Position numbers and translations under genes: made by a program. This document shows positions 1 through 6,994 of a stretch of DNA of 35,276 bases, one piece after another. This stretch comes from Candidatus Hadarchaeum sp. (GTDB lineage: Archaea; Hadarchaeota; Hadarchaeia; Hadarchaeales; Hadarchaeaceae). Every line of letters begins with the position of its first letter. Positions within the stretch are counted from its first letter, which is position 1. The stretch covers positions 1-35,276 of the forward strand of contig DYFS01000008.1 in assembly GCA_020725055.1 (NCBI GenBank). The letters run 5' to 3'. The notes under the pieces were generated by a model. The model did no database searches. It saw nothing but the letters and a program-made list of their open reading frames with translations, and had not been told where the DNA came from.

Positions 1-92
1 TGGGAGGTGGAACCTAAACTAAAGCGGAGAATTCAGCATGCCATCACGTGTAACATAAAAACCAAACAGCCACGCCGAGTTCTTTACAAAAA

Positions 93-101
93 CTTTAAAT
101 A
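93..101 (+). promoter_or_regulatory. TATA box of the eight-cysteine small protein
   Basis: CTTTAAATA in an AT-rich stretch. About 25 bp downstream falls near position 122-125, leaving a leader of roughly 20 nt that contains the GGAGGG ribosome site before the ATG at 144. The spacing fits an archaeal TBP/TFB promoter. Confidence 0.55.
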
Positions 102-143
102 ACCTCGCAGATTTTATCAACACGAAAATTTGGAGGGCGAACG

Positions 144-284
144 ATGCCGAAATGCTGCACGAAATGTTATATGTTCGACGAGTGCGACAACAAGAATGAA
201 TGCTGCTCGGAGTGCGACTACTACTCCGACGCCAAGTGTTTGTACGCTGAGGAAGGGGAGTTCGAGGAACGCGAGGAAGAATAA
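144..284 (+). CDS. Small eight-cysteine, probable metal-binding protein (46 aa)
   Basis: The function is not recognised. The ATG at 144 is preceded by GGAGGG at 132-137 (6 nt spacer) and a TATA box at 93-101, so expression is likely. The 46-residue product has eight cysteines at positions 4, 5, 8, 14, 20, 21, 24 and 32. They form two CCxxC units (residues 4-8 and 20-24) plus two further cysteines, followed by a strongly acidic tail. This pattern suggests binding of zinc or an iron-sulphur cluster. The protein is too small to contain a known enzyme domain. Its last 64 nt are antisense to the end of the membrane-protein gene at 221-895. It could be a regulator or a metal-storage protein, and nothing in the context decides this. 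Confidence 0.7.
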   Translation: MPKCCTKCYMFDECDNKNECCSECDYYSDAKCLYAEEGEFEEREEE

Positions 285-895
285 GCCGCTTCTCGTCGAC
301 GCAGTATTATCCTTCTCCTGAGGAAACTAAGCGCGGCCCGCAGCGCCATTCGCTCCCTCATTTTACCGTATAAGCAGAACAGGAGCGCCACGCCAATCGC
401 GCCGGCATACAAAACGTATGGACTAGGCACCACCCCAAGCAACCCGACCGCGGCGAGCCCGAAGACCGCGGTGTTTGCGGCAACCCCTGCAGCGATCGAG
501 ATCATGGCGGGCATTTTTTTCAAGTTCAAAAAGTATGTCGCGATCGATGCCCACATAGTGCCGAACACGAACGAAAACGTGGTCATGCCCAAAAAGAAGC
601 CGCCGTGCCCGAAGCGCCTCTCGAACTCGAGCACGTACGCGCGGAGGTTTTCCTGAAGTTTCGCTGATCTGCCGGCGATGTGCGAGCGAGCTCTGTCCGT
701 GAGGAAGTTGAGGTAGCGACGACCGTACCCAAAAATTTCAAGGGCCTTAAACCACACCGGCACGAGCGCCACGTTCATGAGGCAGACGATGGCAATCGCC
801 CAAAAAGTCGAGAGCCCCTGCTCGATCGCGTACGGCACCGCGCCTATGGGGCCAACCGTCACGGTGAGCAGGAGCAGAGTCAGCAACGGGACCAA
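221..895 (-). CDS. Multi-pass membrane protein, possibly Sm_multidrug_ex-like
   Basis: Predicted 224-residue integral membrane protein. Hydrophobic segments lie near residues 1-20, 30-48, 98-122, 130-153 and 158-176, with basic loops between. The layout, including a short helix-breaking 'GPIGAVPYA' near residue 15 and an 'FERRFGHGG' stretch before the third segment, resembles the archaeal small multidrug-export-like family (COG2426), but its ELRGxIP and PLPGTG motifs are not clear, so the family is a guess. The start chosen is TTG at 895, the first usable codon downstream of a TATA element at 925-931. The frame stays open far upstream, but that extension is antisense to the Hsp20-like gene. 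The low-complexity serine-rich C-terminus overlaps the Cys-rich gene in antisense. Confidence 0.6.
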   Translation of the reverse strand: MVPLLTLLLLTVTVGPIGAVPYAIEQGLSTFWAIAIVCLMNVALVPVWFKALEIFGYGRRYLNFLTDRARSHIAGRSAKLQENLRAYVLEFERRFGHGGFFLGMTTFSFVFGTMWASIATYFLNLKKMPAMISIAAGVAANTAVFGLAAVGLLGVVPSPYVLYAGAIGVALLFCLYGKMRERMALRAALSFLRRRIILRRREAAYSSSRSSNSPSSAYKHLASE

Positions 896-924
896 GCACG
901 CACCAGATAGAAATAACCACCAAA

Positions 925-931
925 GTATAAG
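925..931. promoter_or_regulatory. TATA element apparently shared by two divergent genes
   Basis: GTATAAG on the plus strand reads CTTATAC on the minus strand. It is about 34 nt from the GTG of the Hsp20-like gene at 965 and about 30 nt from the TTG of the membrane-protein gene at 895. Both starts therefore sit a few nucleotides beyond a transcription start expected about 25 bp from the box. No other good TATA sequence lies in this 70-bp gap. Confidence 0.45.
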
Positions 932-964
932 TGCTAGTCGAGAGTGTGTTTTGTTGGTGGTGGC

Positions 965-1531
965 GTGGCTTTCGAGCCGTTCGATGTGGATGAGTTTTTC
1001 AAACGGATGAGGCGGATGTTCAAAGAATTTGATCGAGAATTCCCAAGGCTTGAAAAATTTGAGAGGGAGTTTGCCAAGCGGCCAGGTGTTGCGGGCTTCA
1101 AGATAGAAATAAAGGATTTCGGAACCGGCAGACCTGAGATTAAAGTGGCGAGGTTGGGGGAACGCCCGGTGGAAATCAAACCGGCAATCGAAGCACCAGG
1201 GGCCGCGAAGCCGGTGGAAAAAGCCGTCAAAAAAGTTGAGGTCAAGCCGATTGCGCGCATGCTCGAGACAAACACCGCGAAGATAGAGAAGCTCGATGAG
1301 GTAATCCTGACGATGCACGCGCCCGAGGTGGCTAAAGAGGACGTCGATGTGAGGCAGCTGGGGAGGACGCTTGAAATAATCGCTCGAAAGCCGACTGGAG
1401 AGGCCTATTTCGGGGCGTTCGAACTCCCGCCAGACGCCTTGCCGGGTGAGCTCAGCCTCGAGACGAAGGAGGGGATGCTCGTCATCAGGGTACCGCGGCG
1501 CAGGCGGATGCCTCACGTGGGGATGATGTGA
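965..1531 (+). CDS. Hsp20/alpha-crystallin-like small heat-shock protein
   Basis: 188 residues. The C-terminal part (about 109-178) has the strand pattern of an alpha-crystallin domain: 'KLDEVILTMHAPEV' then 'KEDVDV', 'LEIIARK', 'FELPPDAL' and 'GMLVIRVPR'. The N-terminal part has a helical segment (residues 8-38) and a 'GFKIEIKDFGTGRPEIKV' element of the type seen in archaeal small heat-shock proteins. Such proteins hold unfolded clients in the cytoplasm without ATP. The start is GTG at 965, which follows the TATA box at the expected distance and a GGTGGTGG stretch. A GTG at 944 is in frame but too close to the TATA box. The stop overlaps the thrB start by one base, making this the first gene of a threonine operon. 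Confidence 0.78.
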   Translation: MAFEPFDVDEFFKRMRRMFKEFDREFPRLEKFEREFAKRPGVAGFKIEIKDFGTGRPEIKVARLGERPVEIKPAIEAPGAAKPVEKAVKKVEVKPIARMLETNTAKIEKLDEVILTMHAPEVAKEDVDVRQLGRTLEIIARKPTGEAYFGAFELPPDALPGELSLETKEGMLVIRVPRRRRMPHVGMM

Positions 1532-2463
1532 TGGTCCCCTGCGTCGTTGTGGCGGCGCCGGCCACGATTGCCAACCTTGGCCCAGGTTTCGATGTTTTCG
1601 GCCTGGCGCTTTCGGAGCCGGTCGATGTGGTTGAAGCGCGGGTTTCTAAGTCAGGGATGAAGATCTCGAGCATCACGGGCGTGAGCGCCGCGAGCCTGCC
1701 CCGCGACCCGAAGTTGAACACCGTTTGCATAGCAGCAGCGAGGGTGATGGAGATAATCGGCTGCAGAGGCGGGCTCGAGTTCGAGATCAGGAAGGGGATC
1801 AAGCCAGGTGGGGGGATGGGTAGCAGCGGCGCGGGGGCGGCGGCGGGGGCGGTGATCGCGAACGAGCTGTTCAACGGCGGGCTACCAAAGAGCAAGCTCA
1901 TCGAAGCCGCAGCGGTAGCCGAGGGCAGGGTTGCGGGAAGCATCCACTACGACAACGTCACGCCTGCGATCGCTGGGGGTTTCACGATAGTCACCTCAAT
2001 TGAGCCGTTTGAGTACGTCGCGCTCGATCTCCCAAAAATGAAGATAGCTGTAGCCAAGCCGGCGATTGAGGTGCCAACGAGGGAAGCCAGAAAAATTTTG
2101 CCCAAAGAGGTGCCGCTCCGAGATGCGGTTGCGAACGTCGGCAGGGCAACGGCGATGGTGGCCGCGTTGGGAAGAGGGGATCTGAAGCTGCTTGGAAGAT
2201 GCATGGTGGATGCGATAGCCGAGCCTGTTAGGGCCCCATTAGTGCCAGGATTTTCGGAGGTCAGGCGAGCGGCGATCGATGCCGGGGCCCTGGGGGCGGC
2301 GATGGCGGGATCCGGCCCAGCTGTTTTCGCGATCGTCGAGCCGCGCGGTGATGCCAAAAAGATTGCGGCTGTGATGCGCGAGGCGTTCGAGGGGGCGGGG
2401 TTGAAATGCGAAACTATTATCACCTCTCCGGGCGATGGGGTTCGGGTGGTGGAGAGGCGGTGA
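1531..2463 (+). CDS. thrB: Homoserine kinase (GHMP family)
   Basis: Phosphorylates L-homoserine with ATP, the penultimate step of threonine synthesis. The 310-residue protein shows the GHMP signatures: 'APATIANLGPGFDVFG' near residues 9-24, the glycine-rich phosphate loop GGGMGSSGAG at 93-102, and the C-terminal 'AMAGSGPAVFAI' motif near 263-274. The length is normal for archaeal ThrB. The ATG at 1531 shares one base with the preceding stop (TGATG); a GTG at 1528 is also in frame. ACT-domain, hom and thrC genes follow directly, completing the route from aspartate semialdehyde to threonine. Confidence 0.95.
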   Translation: MVPCVVVAAPATIANLGPGFDVFGLALSEPVDVVEARVSKSGMKISSITGVSAASLPRDPKLNTVCIAAARVMEIIGCRGGLEFEIRKGIKPGGGMGSSGAGAAAGAVIANELFNGGLPKSKLIEAAAVAEGRVAGSIHYDNVTPAIAGGFTIVTSIEPFEYVALDLPKMKIAVAKPAIEVPTREARKILPKEVPLRDAVANVGRATAMVAALGRGDLKLLGRCMVDAIAEPVRAPLVPGFSEVRRAAIDAGALGAAMAGSGPAVFAIVEPRGDAKKIAAVMREAFEGAGLKCETIITSPGDGVRVVERR

Positions 2464-2474
2464 TGTAACTGCTT

Positions 2475-2972
2475 GTGAGGATAGTGATGGAGCTTGAGGA
2501 TGTCCCCGGGGAGCTACTCAAGGCGCTCGAGCCGATCTCGCGCTTCGGGGGGAACATCCAGAGCATCATGCACCAGCGCGAGCGAAAGACGCCGCTTGGA
2601 CGGGTTCCGGTCATGCTGATTTTTGAAATCGGCGATCGGGCCAGGCTCAACCGGGTTCTGGCGGCGCTTCGGGCGAGGGGGGTCCGAGTCACTCAGCTTG
2701 GGGAGCGCGAGGGCGCGGTGAGGGTCACGGCCCTGCTGATAGGCCACATCATCCACACCGACATCCGAGACACGATCGATCGCCTGAACGCCCTCAGGGG
2801 GGTGAGAGTCTCAGACCTGAGCCTCGCGATGGGTGAACCCGGCCAGGAGTCGGCGGCGAGGATGACGATTACTGCGGACGATGAGCGGCGCGTGAACTCG
2901 GCCATCTCCAACTTGCAGCGAATAGCGAGTAGGAAAAAACTACTGATGATAACCTCGATCGGGGCGGGATGA
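2475..2972 (+). CDS. ACT-domain amino-acid-binding protein linked to homoserine dehydrogenase
   Basis: 165 residues with two ACT-like repeats. The first, 'MELEDVPGELLKALEPISRFGGNI' (split here as MELEDVPGEL and ISRFGGNIQSI), has the classic ligand-binding loop with DxPG. A second beta-alpha-beta-type unit spans about residues 78-160. ACT domains bind amino acids and confer feedback control. Placement between thrB and hom suggests a separate regulatory subunit or partner of homoserine dehydrogenase, since the Hom protein encoded next door has no ACT domain. The start is GTG at 2475; the frame is closed by TAA at 2466, so the choice is narrow, and no strong ribosome site is seen. The stop overlaps hom by one base. 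Confidence 0.85.
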   Translation: MRIVMELEDVPGELLKALEPISRFGGNIQSIMHQRERKTPLGRVPVMLIFEIGDRARLNRVLAALRARGVRVTQLGEREGAVRVTALLIGHIIHTDIRDTIDRLNALRGVRVSDLSLAMGEPGQESAARMTITADDERRVNSAISNLQRIASRKKLLMITSIGAG

Positions 2973-3985
2973 TGCGTATAGTGTTAATCGGGTTCGGGAA
3001 CTTGGGCAGGGGGCTCAGCCGCGCGCTCGTTCAGAAGGCCGGCTTTCTGCGCAGGGACCACGGTCTGATTCCACGCGTGGTCGCGGCCGTCGACGAGTTC
3101 GGCGCGGTGGTTGACGAGAAGGGGCTCAATTTGGCTGGGCTGCTCAAAACGGCCGAGGGAAAGGGGACTGTTGCTTTACACAGAGGCGCAAAGCGGGGCA
3201 GGCTAGCTCTCCAAGTGATAGAAGGCATTGAAGCGGATGTCGTCTACGAGCTCACACCGACGAATATCGAGACGGGGGAGCCCGGGCTGACCCACATCAA
3301 ACGCGCGATGCAGGCAGGAAGACACGTGATAACCTCAAACAAGGGGCCCCTCGTGGTCGCGTTCAGGGAGCTCGACTCGCTGGCCAAGCGGTGCGGTGTG
3401 GAGTTCAGGTACTCTGCCTCAGTCGGTGGGGCGATTCCGGCGGTGGGGCTTGCGAAGAAGCTGTTGGCGGGGAACAAAATCCGTGAAATTCGTGGGGTGC
3501 TCAACGGTACCACGAACTACATCCTCACACGCATGAGTACGGAGGGAGCCCCCTTCGAGATCGTCCTCAGGGAGGCTCAAGAACTCGGGATAGCCGAGAA
3601 GGACCCGACGCTCGACATCGAGGGCATCGATACCGCGTGCAAGATCACGATTCTCGCGAACTCGTTGTTGGGCACGAACGCAGGGCTCAAGGATGTCAAG
3701 GTAGCGGGCATCGCGCGGGTTCGCCCCGAGGCGATTAGGCTTGCCCAAGAGGCGGGGCAAACGATAAAACTCGTCGGCACAGCAAAACGCGGCTCGCTCG
3801 AGGTGGGGCCGAAGCTCGTTCCGCTCGGACACCCGCTCGCCGTTGGCGGCACCCTGAACGCAGTGACTTTTGAACTCGACTTGGCGCGGGAGATCTCGAT
3901 CACGGGCTTCGGGGCGGGGCCAAGGGAGACCTCAAGTTCATTGCTCGGGGACCTGATTGACATCCACCGGACGCTTGGGGGCTGA
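2972..3985 (+). CDS. hom: Homoserine dehydrogenase, short form without ACT domain
   Basis: Reduces aspartate semialdehyde to homoserine with NAD(P)H. It has an N-terminal Rossmann motif 'IGFGNLGRG', the 'TSNKGPL' segment carrying the active-site lysine, 'GGAIP' and 'GVLNGTTNYIL' motifs, and the conserved substrate region 'AEKDPTLDIEGIDTACK'. It is about 337 residues with no C-terminal ACT domain, as usual for archaeal enzymes. ATG at 2972 is preferred over the adjacent in-frame ATG at 2969 because GGGGCGGG at 2961-2968 would otherwise abut the start. It lies between the ACT protein and thrC, nearly contiguous with both. Confidence 0.95.
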   Translation: MRIVLIGFGNLGRGLSRALVQKAGFLRRDHGLIPRVVAAVDEFGAVVDEKGLNLAGLLKTAEGKGTVALHRGAKRGRLALQVIEGIEADVVYELTPTNIETGEPGLTHIKRAMQAGRHVITSNKGPLVVAFRELDSLAKRCGVEFRYSASVGGAIPAVGLAKKLLAGNKIREIRGVLNGTTNYILTRMSTEGAPFEIVLREAQELGIAEKDPTLDIEGIDTACKITILANSLLGTNAGLKDVKVAGIARVRPEAIRLAQEAGQTIKLVGTAKRGSLEVGPKLVPLGHPLAVGGTLNAVTFELDLAREISITGFGAGPRETSSSLLGDLIDIHRTLGG

Positions 3986-3987
3986 GC

Positions 3988-5196
3988 TTGCGGCTGGAGT
4001 GCATCGAGTGCGGCAGCGGGTTCAAGATCCACGAGAGATTTTACACGTGTCCGAGATGCAGGGGCCTGCTGGAAGTAGAGTTTGGGCTGGGTGAGCTGAA
4101 GCGCAAGCTGAACCGCAAACGTCTGAAAACCGAGCCACCGAGCGTCTGGAAGTACCGCGCATTCATGCCAATTTTAGATGAATCGAAAATCGTAAGTCTG
4201 GGCGAGGGGGGGACGCCACTCTGCCGCTGTGATCGCCTCGCCAAGGAGGTTGGCGTCCGAGAGCTCTACGTGAAATTTGAGGGGGCCAACCCAACAGGCT
4301 CCTTCAAGGACCGGGGGATGACGGTCGGGGTAACGAAGGCCCTCGAGTTCGGGGTGAAGACGGTCGCATGCGCGTCCACAGGCAACACCTCGGCATCGCT
4401 GGCGGCCTACGCAGCTAAGGCTGGATTGAGGTGCTTGGTCCTGCTCCCGAAGGGAAAAGTGGCTCTGGGAAAGCTAGCTCAGACGCTCGTTTACGGCGCG
4501 CAGGTGGTGGCAGTGAAGGGGAACTTTGACCGAGCGCTGGCGATGGTGTGCAAGTTGTGTGAGGAGCGAAAGGACATCTACCTCCTGAATTCCATCAACC
4601 CATTTAGGCTTCAAGGCCAGAAGTCGATAGCTTTCGAGATAGCGGACCAGCTCGGTTGGAAGGTGCCCGACCGGGTGGTGGTTCCCATGGGGAACTGCGC
4701 CAACATCTGGGCGATCTACAAGGGCTTCTTCGAGTTCGACGCAGTTGGGCTGACGAGGGGGATACCGGCGATGACGGGAATTCAGGCCGAGGGGGCAAAG
4801 CCGATAGTCGACGCCATCAAGCGCGGGCTGGACAAATTTGAACCCGTGAAGAAGCCGGAGACCATAGCCACGGCAATTCGCATAGGCAACCCCGTGAACG
4901 GCCCCAAGGCAATTCGGGCAATCCGGGCCTCCGGGGGAACTGCTGAGGCTGTAAGTGACGCCGAAATCATCAAGGCCCAGAAGTTGATGGGCCGCCTAGA
5001 GGGAATCGGGGTGGAGCCAGCCAGCGCTTCCACAATTGCGGGGCTCAAGAAGCTCGTGCGGAAGGGGGCAATTAGGCGGGACGAGCGCGCGGTGTGCGTG
5101 GCGACGGGGCACATGTTGAAGGACCCGGAGGAAGCGGTCGCGGTTTCGAGCCGCCGGTCGAACTACCAGCGATTTATGAGGAGATACGTAAAGTGA
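3988..5196 (+). CDS. thrC: Threonine synthase, with N-terminal zinc-ribbon-like motif
   Basis: PLP enzyme converting O-phosphohomoserine to threonine. The pyridoxal-phosphate lysine is K107 in 'NPTGSFKDRGM', followed by 'ASTGNTSASLAAYAA', the phosphate-binding loop. The N-terminus has two CxxC-type knuckles, 'CIECG' and 'CPRCRG', typical of the archaeal form. The length of 402 residues is normal. Translation begins at TTG 3988, two bases after the hom stop; the frame gives no better start, and the N-terminal cysteine motif begins at residue 5. It is followed after 12 nt by glyA. Confidence 0.95.
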   Translation: MRLECIECGSGFKIHERFYTCPRCRGLLEVEFGLGELKRKLNRKRLKTEPPSVWKYRAFMPILDESKIVSLGEGGTPLCRCDRLAKEVGVRELYVKFEGANPTGSFKDRGMTVGVTKALEFGVKTVACASTGNTSASLAAYAAKAGLRCLVLLPKGKVALGKLAQTLVYGAQVVAVKGNFDRALAMVCKLCEERKDIYLLNSINPFRLQGQKSIAFEIADQLGWKVPDRVVVPMGNCANIWAIYKGFFEFDAVGLTRGIPAMTGIQAEGAKPIVDAIKRGLDKFEPVKKPETIATAIRIGNPVNGPKAIRAIRASGGTAEAVSDAEIIKAQKLMGRLEGIGVEPASASTIAGLKKLVRKGAIRRDERAVCVATGHMLKDPEEAVAVSSRRSNYQRFMRRYVK

Positions 5197-5208
5197 TTAG
5201 GTGATTCG

Positions 5209-6507
5209 ATGCGGGCAAAAGAGGCGTTCGACCGCACGAGGGCCCTGCTGCAAAAGCACCACGAGTGGTTCAAGGGGGTTTTGCCTCTGATTGCAAGCGA
5301 GAATGTGCCGAGCCCTGCGGTGCGGGAGGCGCTCACATGCGATTTTGGGAACCGCTATGCCGAGGGTTTACCGGGCGAGCGAGTCTACGCCGGTTGCATT
5401 TACATAGATCAAGTTGAACTTTTGGCAATAGACCTCGCAAAACGGCTTTTCAAGGCCGAACATGCGAACGTTCAGCCGATTTCAGGCGTGGTGGCGAACC
5501 TGGCGATGTATTCAGCTTTGAGCAACCCAGGCGATTTGATGATGTGCCTGGCTATCCCCTGCGGCGGGCACATCAGCATGGGTAAAAAGAAGTTCGGCGG
5601 TACAGCAGGCGCCGTTCATGGGTTGGAGATAGAGTACCTGCCCTTCGACGAACGCCGAATGAACGTCGACGTGGATGCGGCTGCCAAGAAAATCCGGGAG
5701 CTCAAGCCGAAGCTCGTGCTGTTTGGCGGCAGCGTTTTTCTTTTCCCGCACCCCGTAAAAGAGCTAAGCGAGGTGATAAAGGAGGCCGGCGCGTACGTCA
5801 CCTACGACGCCGCCCACGTGGCCGGCCTGATAGCTGGTGGCCAGTTCCAAGACCCGCTCCGCGAGGGGGCCGAGGTGATGACCTGCAGCACCCACAAGAC
5901 GTTGCCTGGGCCGCAGCACGGCATGATCCTGTGCAGGCGCGAGCTGGCGGACGCGATAAACAGGGCGGTTTTCCCCGGCATGGTGAGCAACCACCATCTG
6001 CACGCGGTCGCCGCGGTTGCGGTCGCGCTCGCCGAGATGCTCGAGTTTGGCAGGGAGTACGCGGCGCAGGTGGTCCGCAACGCCAAAGCGCTCGGCCAGG
6101 CGCTGCACGAGCAGGGGTTCGCGGTTTTGTGCCCGGAGCATGGTTTCACGGCATCGCATCAGGTGGTCGTCGACATCACGAAATACGGGGACGGGGGGAC
6201 GCTTGAGGGGAAGTTGGAAAAAGCGGGCATAATTTTGAACCGCAACCTGCTCCCTTGGGACATCCGCGAGGGCAGGCACTACAAAAACCCCGGCGGCATA
6301 AGGATAGGCACATCAGAAGTCACGAGGCTGGGCATGAAGGAGGGCGAGATGGGGGAGATTGCGGAGTTTCTCAAGCGCGTGGTCATCGATGGCGAGGCGC
6401 TAGAGCGGGTTGCGGCTGATGTGGCGGAGTTCAGGCGCGATTACCAGCGGGTTCACTACGCGTTTGAATCTGCGACGCAAGCGTACGAATACGTGAAAAT
6501 CCAATAA
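5209..6507 (+). CDS. glyA: Serine hydroxymethyltransferase
   Basis: Interconverts serine and glycine with transfer of a one-carbon unit to a pterin (folate or methanopterin; the sequence alone does not say which). Motifs visible in the 432-residue protein are 'ASENVPSPAVREAL' near the N-terminus, 'NRYAEGLPG', the 'YDAAHVAGLIAGG' PLP-binding region, and 'TCSTHKTLPGPQHG' with the Schiff-base lysine at K230. It is the last gene of the threonine operon. The combination suggests coordinated supply of threonine, glycine and one-carbon units. About 490 bp of non-coding DNA follow. Confidence 0.95.
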   Translation: MRAKEAFDRTRALLQKHHEWFKGVLPLIASENVPSPAVREALTCDFGNRYAEGLPGERVYAGCIYIDQVELLAIDLAKRLFKAEHANVQPISGVVANLAMYSALSNPGDLMMCLAIPCGGHISMGKKKFGGTAGAVHGLEIEYLPFDERRMNVDVDAAAKKIRELKPKLVLFGGSVFLFPHPVKELSEVIKEAGAYVTYDAAHVAGLIAGGQFQDPLREGAEVMTCSTHKTLPGPQHGMILCRRELADAINRAVFPGMVSNHHLHAVAAVAVALAEMLEFGREYAAQVVRNAKALGQALHEQGFAVLCPEHGFTASHQVVVDITKYGDGGTLEGKLEKAGIILNRNLLPWDIREGRHYKNPGGIRIGTSEVTRLGMKEGEMGEIAEFLKRVVIDGEALERVAADVAEFRRDYQRVHYAFESATQAYEYVKIQ

Positions 6508-6608
6508 GCGGCGGTTCAGAGGGGGGCCGAACGATTGTAAATTTAAAATTTGAATCTTAAGGTCGAGCCTAAACCTTTCACAACCCATATTTCCTCTATT
6601 TTCGCGTG

Positions 6609-6621
6609 TTTCCTGTGGAAA
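6609..6621. promoter_or_regulatory. Origin-recognition-box-like element
   Basis: TTTCCTGTGGAAA is an imperfect palindrome followed by TGGAAAG. It closely resembles the mini-ORB core bound by archaeal Orc1/Cdc6 (TTCCAGTGGAAAC followed by an A-rich stretch, as I recall the consensus), with the central base changed. I found no second copy of equal quality nearby; TTTCCTGG at 6889-6896 is only a half match. Conclusive assignment needs a motif scan or GC-skew analysis. Confidence 0.45.
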
Positions 6622-6630
6622 TGGAAAGAA

Positions 6631-6690
6631 CTTTCTTTTTTTCAAGAAATCTACCAAAAAATAGCCGATTTTTAAAGTATCCCTTTTTTA
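6631..6690 (+). terminator. Possible T-tract terminators after glyA
   Basis: Two T-runs on the plus strand (seven T at 6636-6642 and six T near 6684-6689) lie 130-180 bp after the glyA stop. Archaeal RNA polymerase terminates at such oligo-T stretches without a hairpin. The runs might equally belong to an unwinding element of an origin. Confidence 0.3.
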
Positions 6691-6896
6691 ACCCCAATTT
6701 CCAAAAACACGAATACTTTCGGTGACCTCTCCCTCTGGGAGCTGCTTTTGAACCCATAAATCAAAAACATGTTTCGATGAGTGCGAAAAATAATCAAATC
6801 AGGCAAATACGGCGATTTTGGGCTGGGAATGGGTTACACCAGAGTATTTCAAATTTTTACACTTCCTTCATTTGCATACGTCAGAAAATTTCCTGG

Positions 6897-6904
6897 CTTA
6901 TATC
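6897..6904 (+). promoter_or_regulatory. TATA box of the mcm replication operon
   Basis: CTTATATC is a near-ideal archaeal TATA element. The expected transcription start about 25 bp downstream is near 6928, giving a leader of about 50-65 nt before the mcm start. No comparable element is seen within the following operon until the tRNA genes. Confidence 0.55.
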
Positions 6905-6994
6905 CAAAAACTTCAAAATTTGCACCACCACCGGTAAATACCCAACCCGTTGCTTTCACCACGAAGTTCTGGAGGCATGACCTTGGAGCCCGCG

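Larger units (their letters stand above)
6508..6994. other. AT-rich intergenic region, candidate replication origin and mcm promoter
   Basis: This is the longest stretch without a credible gene. It is much more AT-rich than its surroundings and holds long T and A runs near 6636-6690, an origin-box-like element (6609-6621), a CTCCC-TCT-GGGAG dyad near 6728-6740, and the mcm TATA box (6897-6904). Short open frames here have no ribosome sites and no recognisable composition. Its position just upstream of the mcm-gins23-orc1-PolD operon is typical for an archaeal origin, but the assignment is inference. Confidence 0.4.

Noticed and set aside
1-102. Open frame from the window edge to a TAA at 100-102, a possible C-terminus of an upstream gene
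   Set aside because: Only 33 codons, no recognisable family, and the stop lies within the TATA region of the next gene; chance openness of this length is common.
896-1516. N-terminal extension of the minus-strand membrane-protein frame
   Set aside because: It is antisense to the Hsp20-like gene, whose domain is convincing. The composition of the extension is shadow-like, and a TATA box lies before the TTG at 895.
6855-6870. TTTACACTT near 6857, similar to a methanogen origin-box form as I remember it
   Set aside because: Too short, single copy, and my recollection of that consensus is not firm enough.
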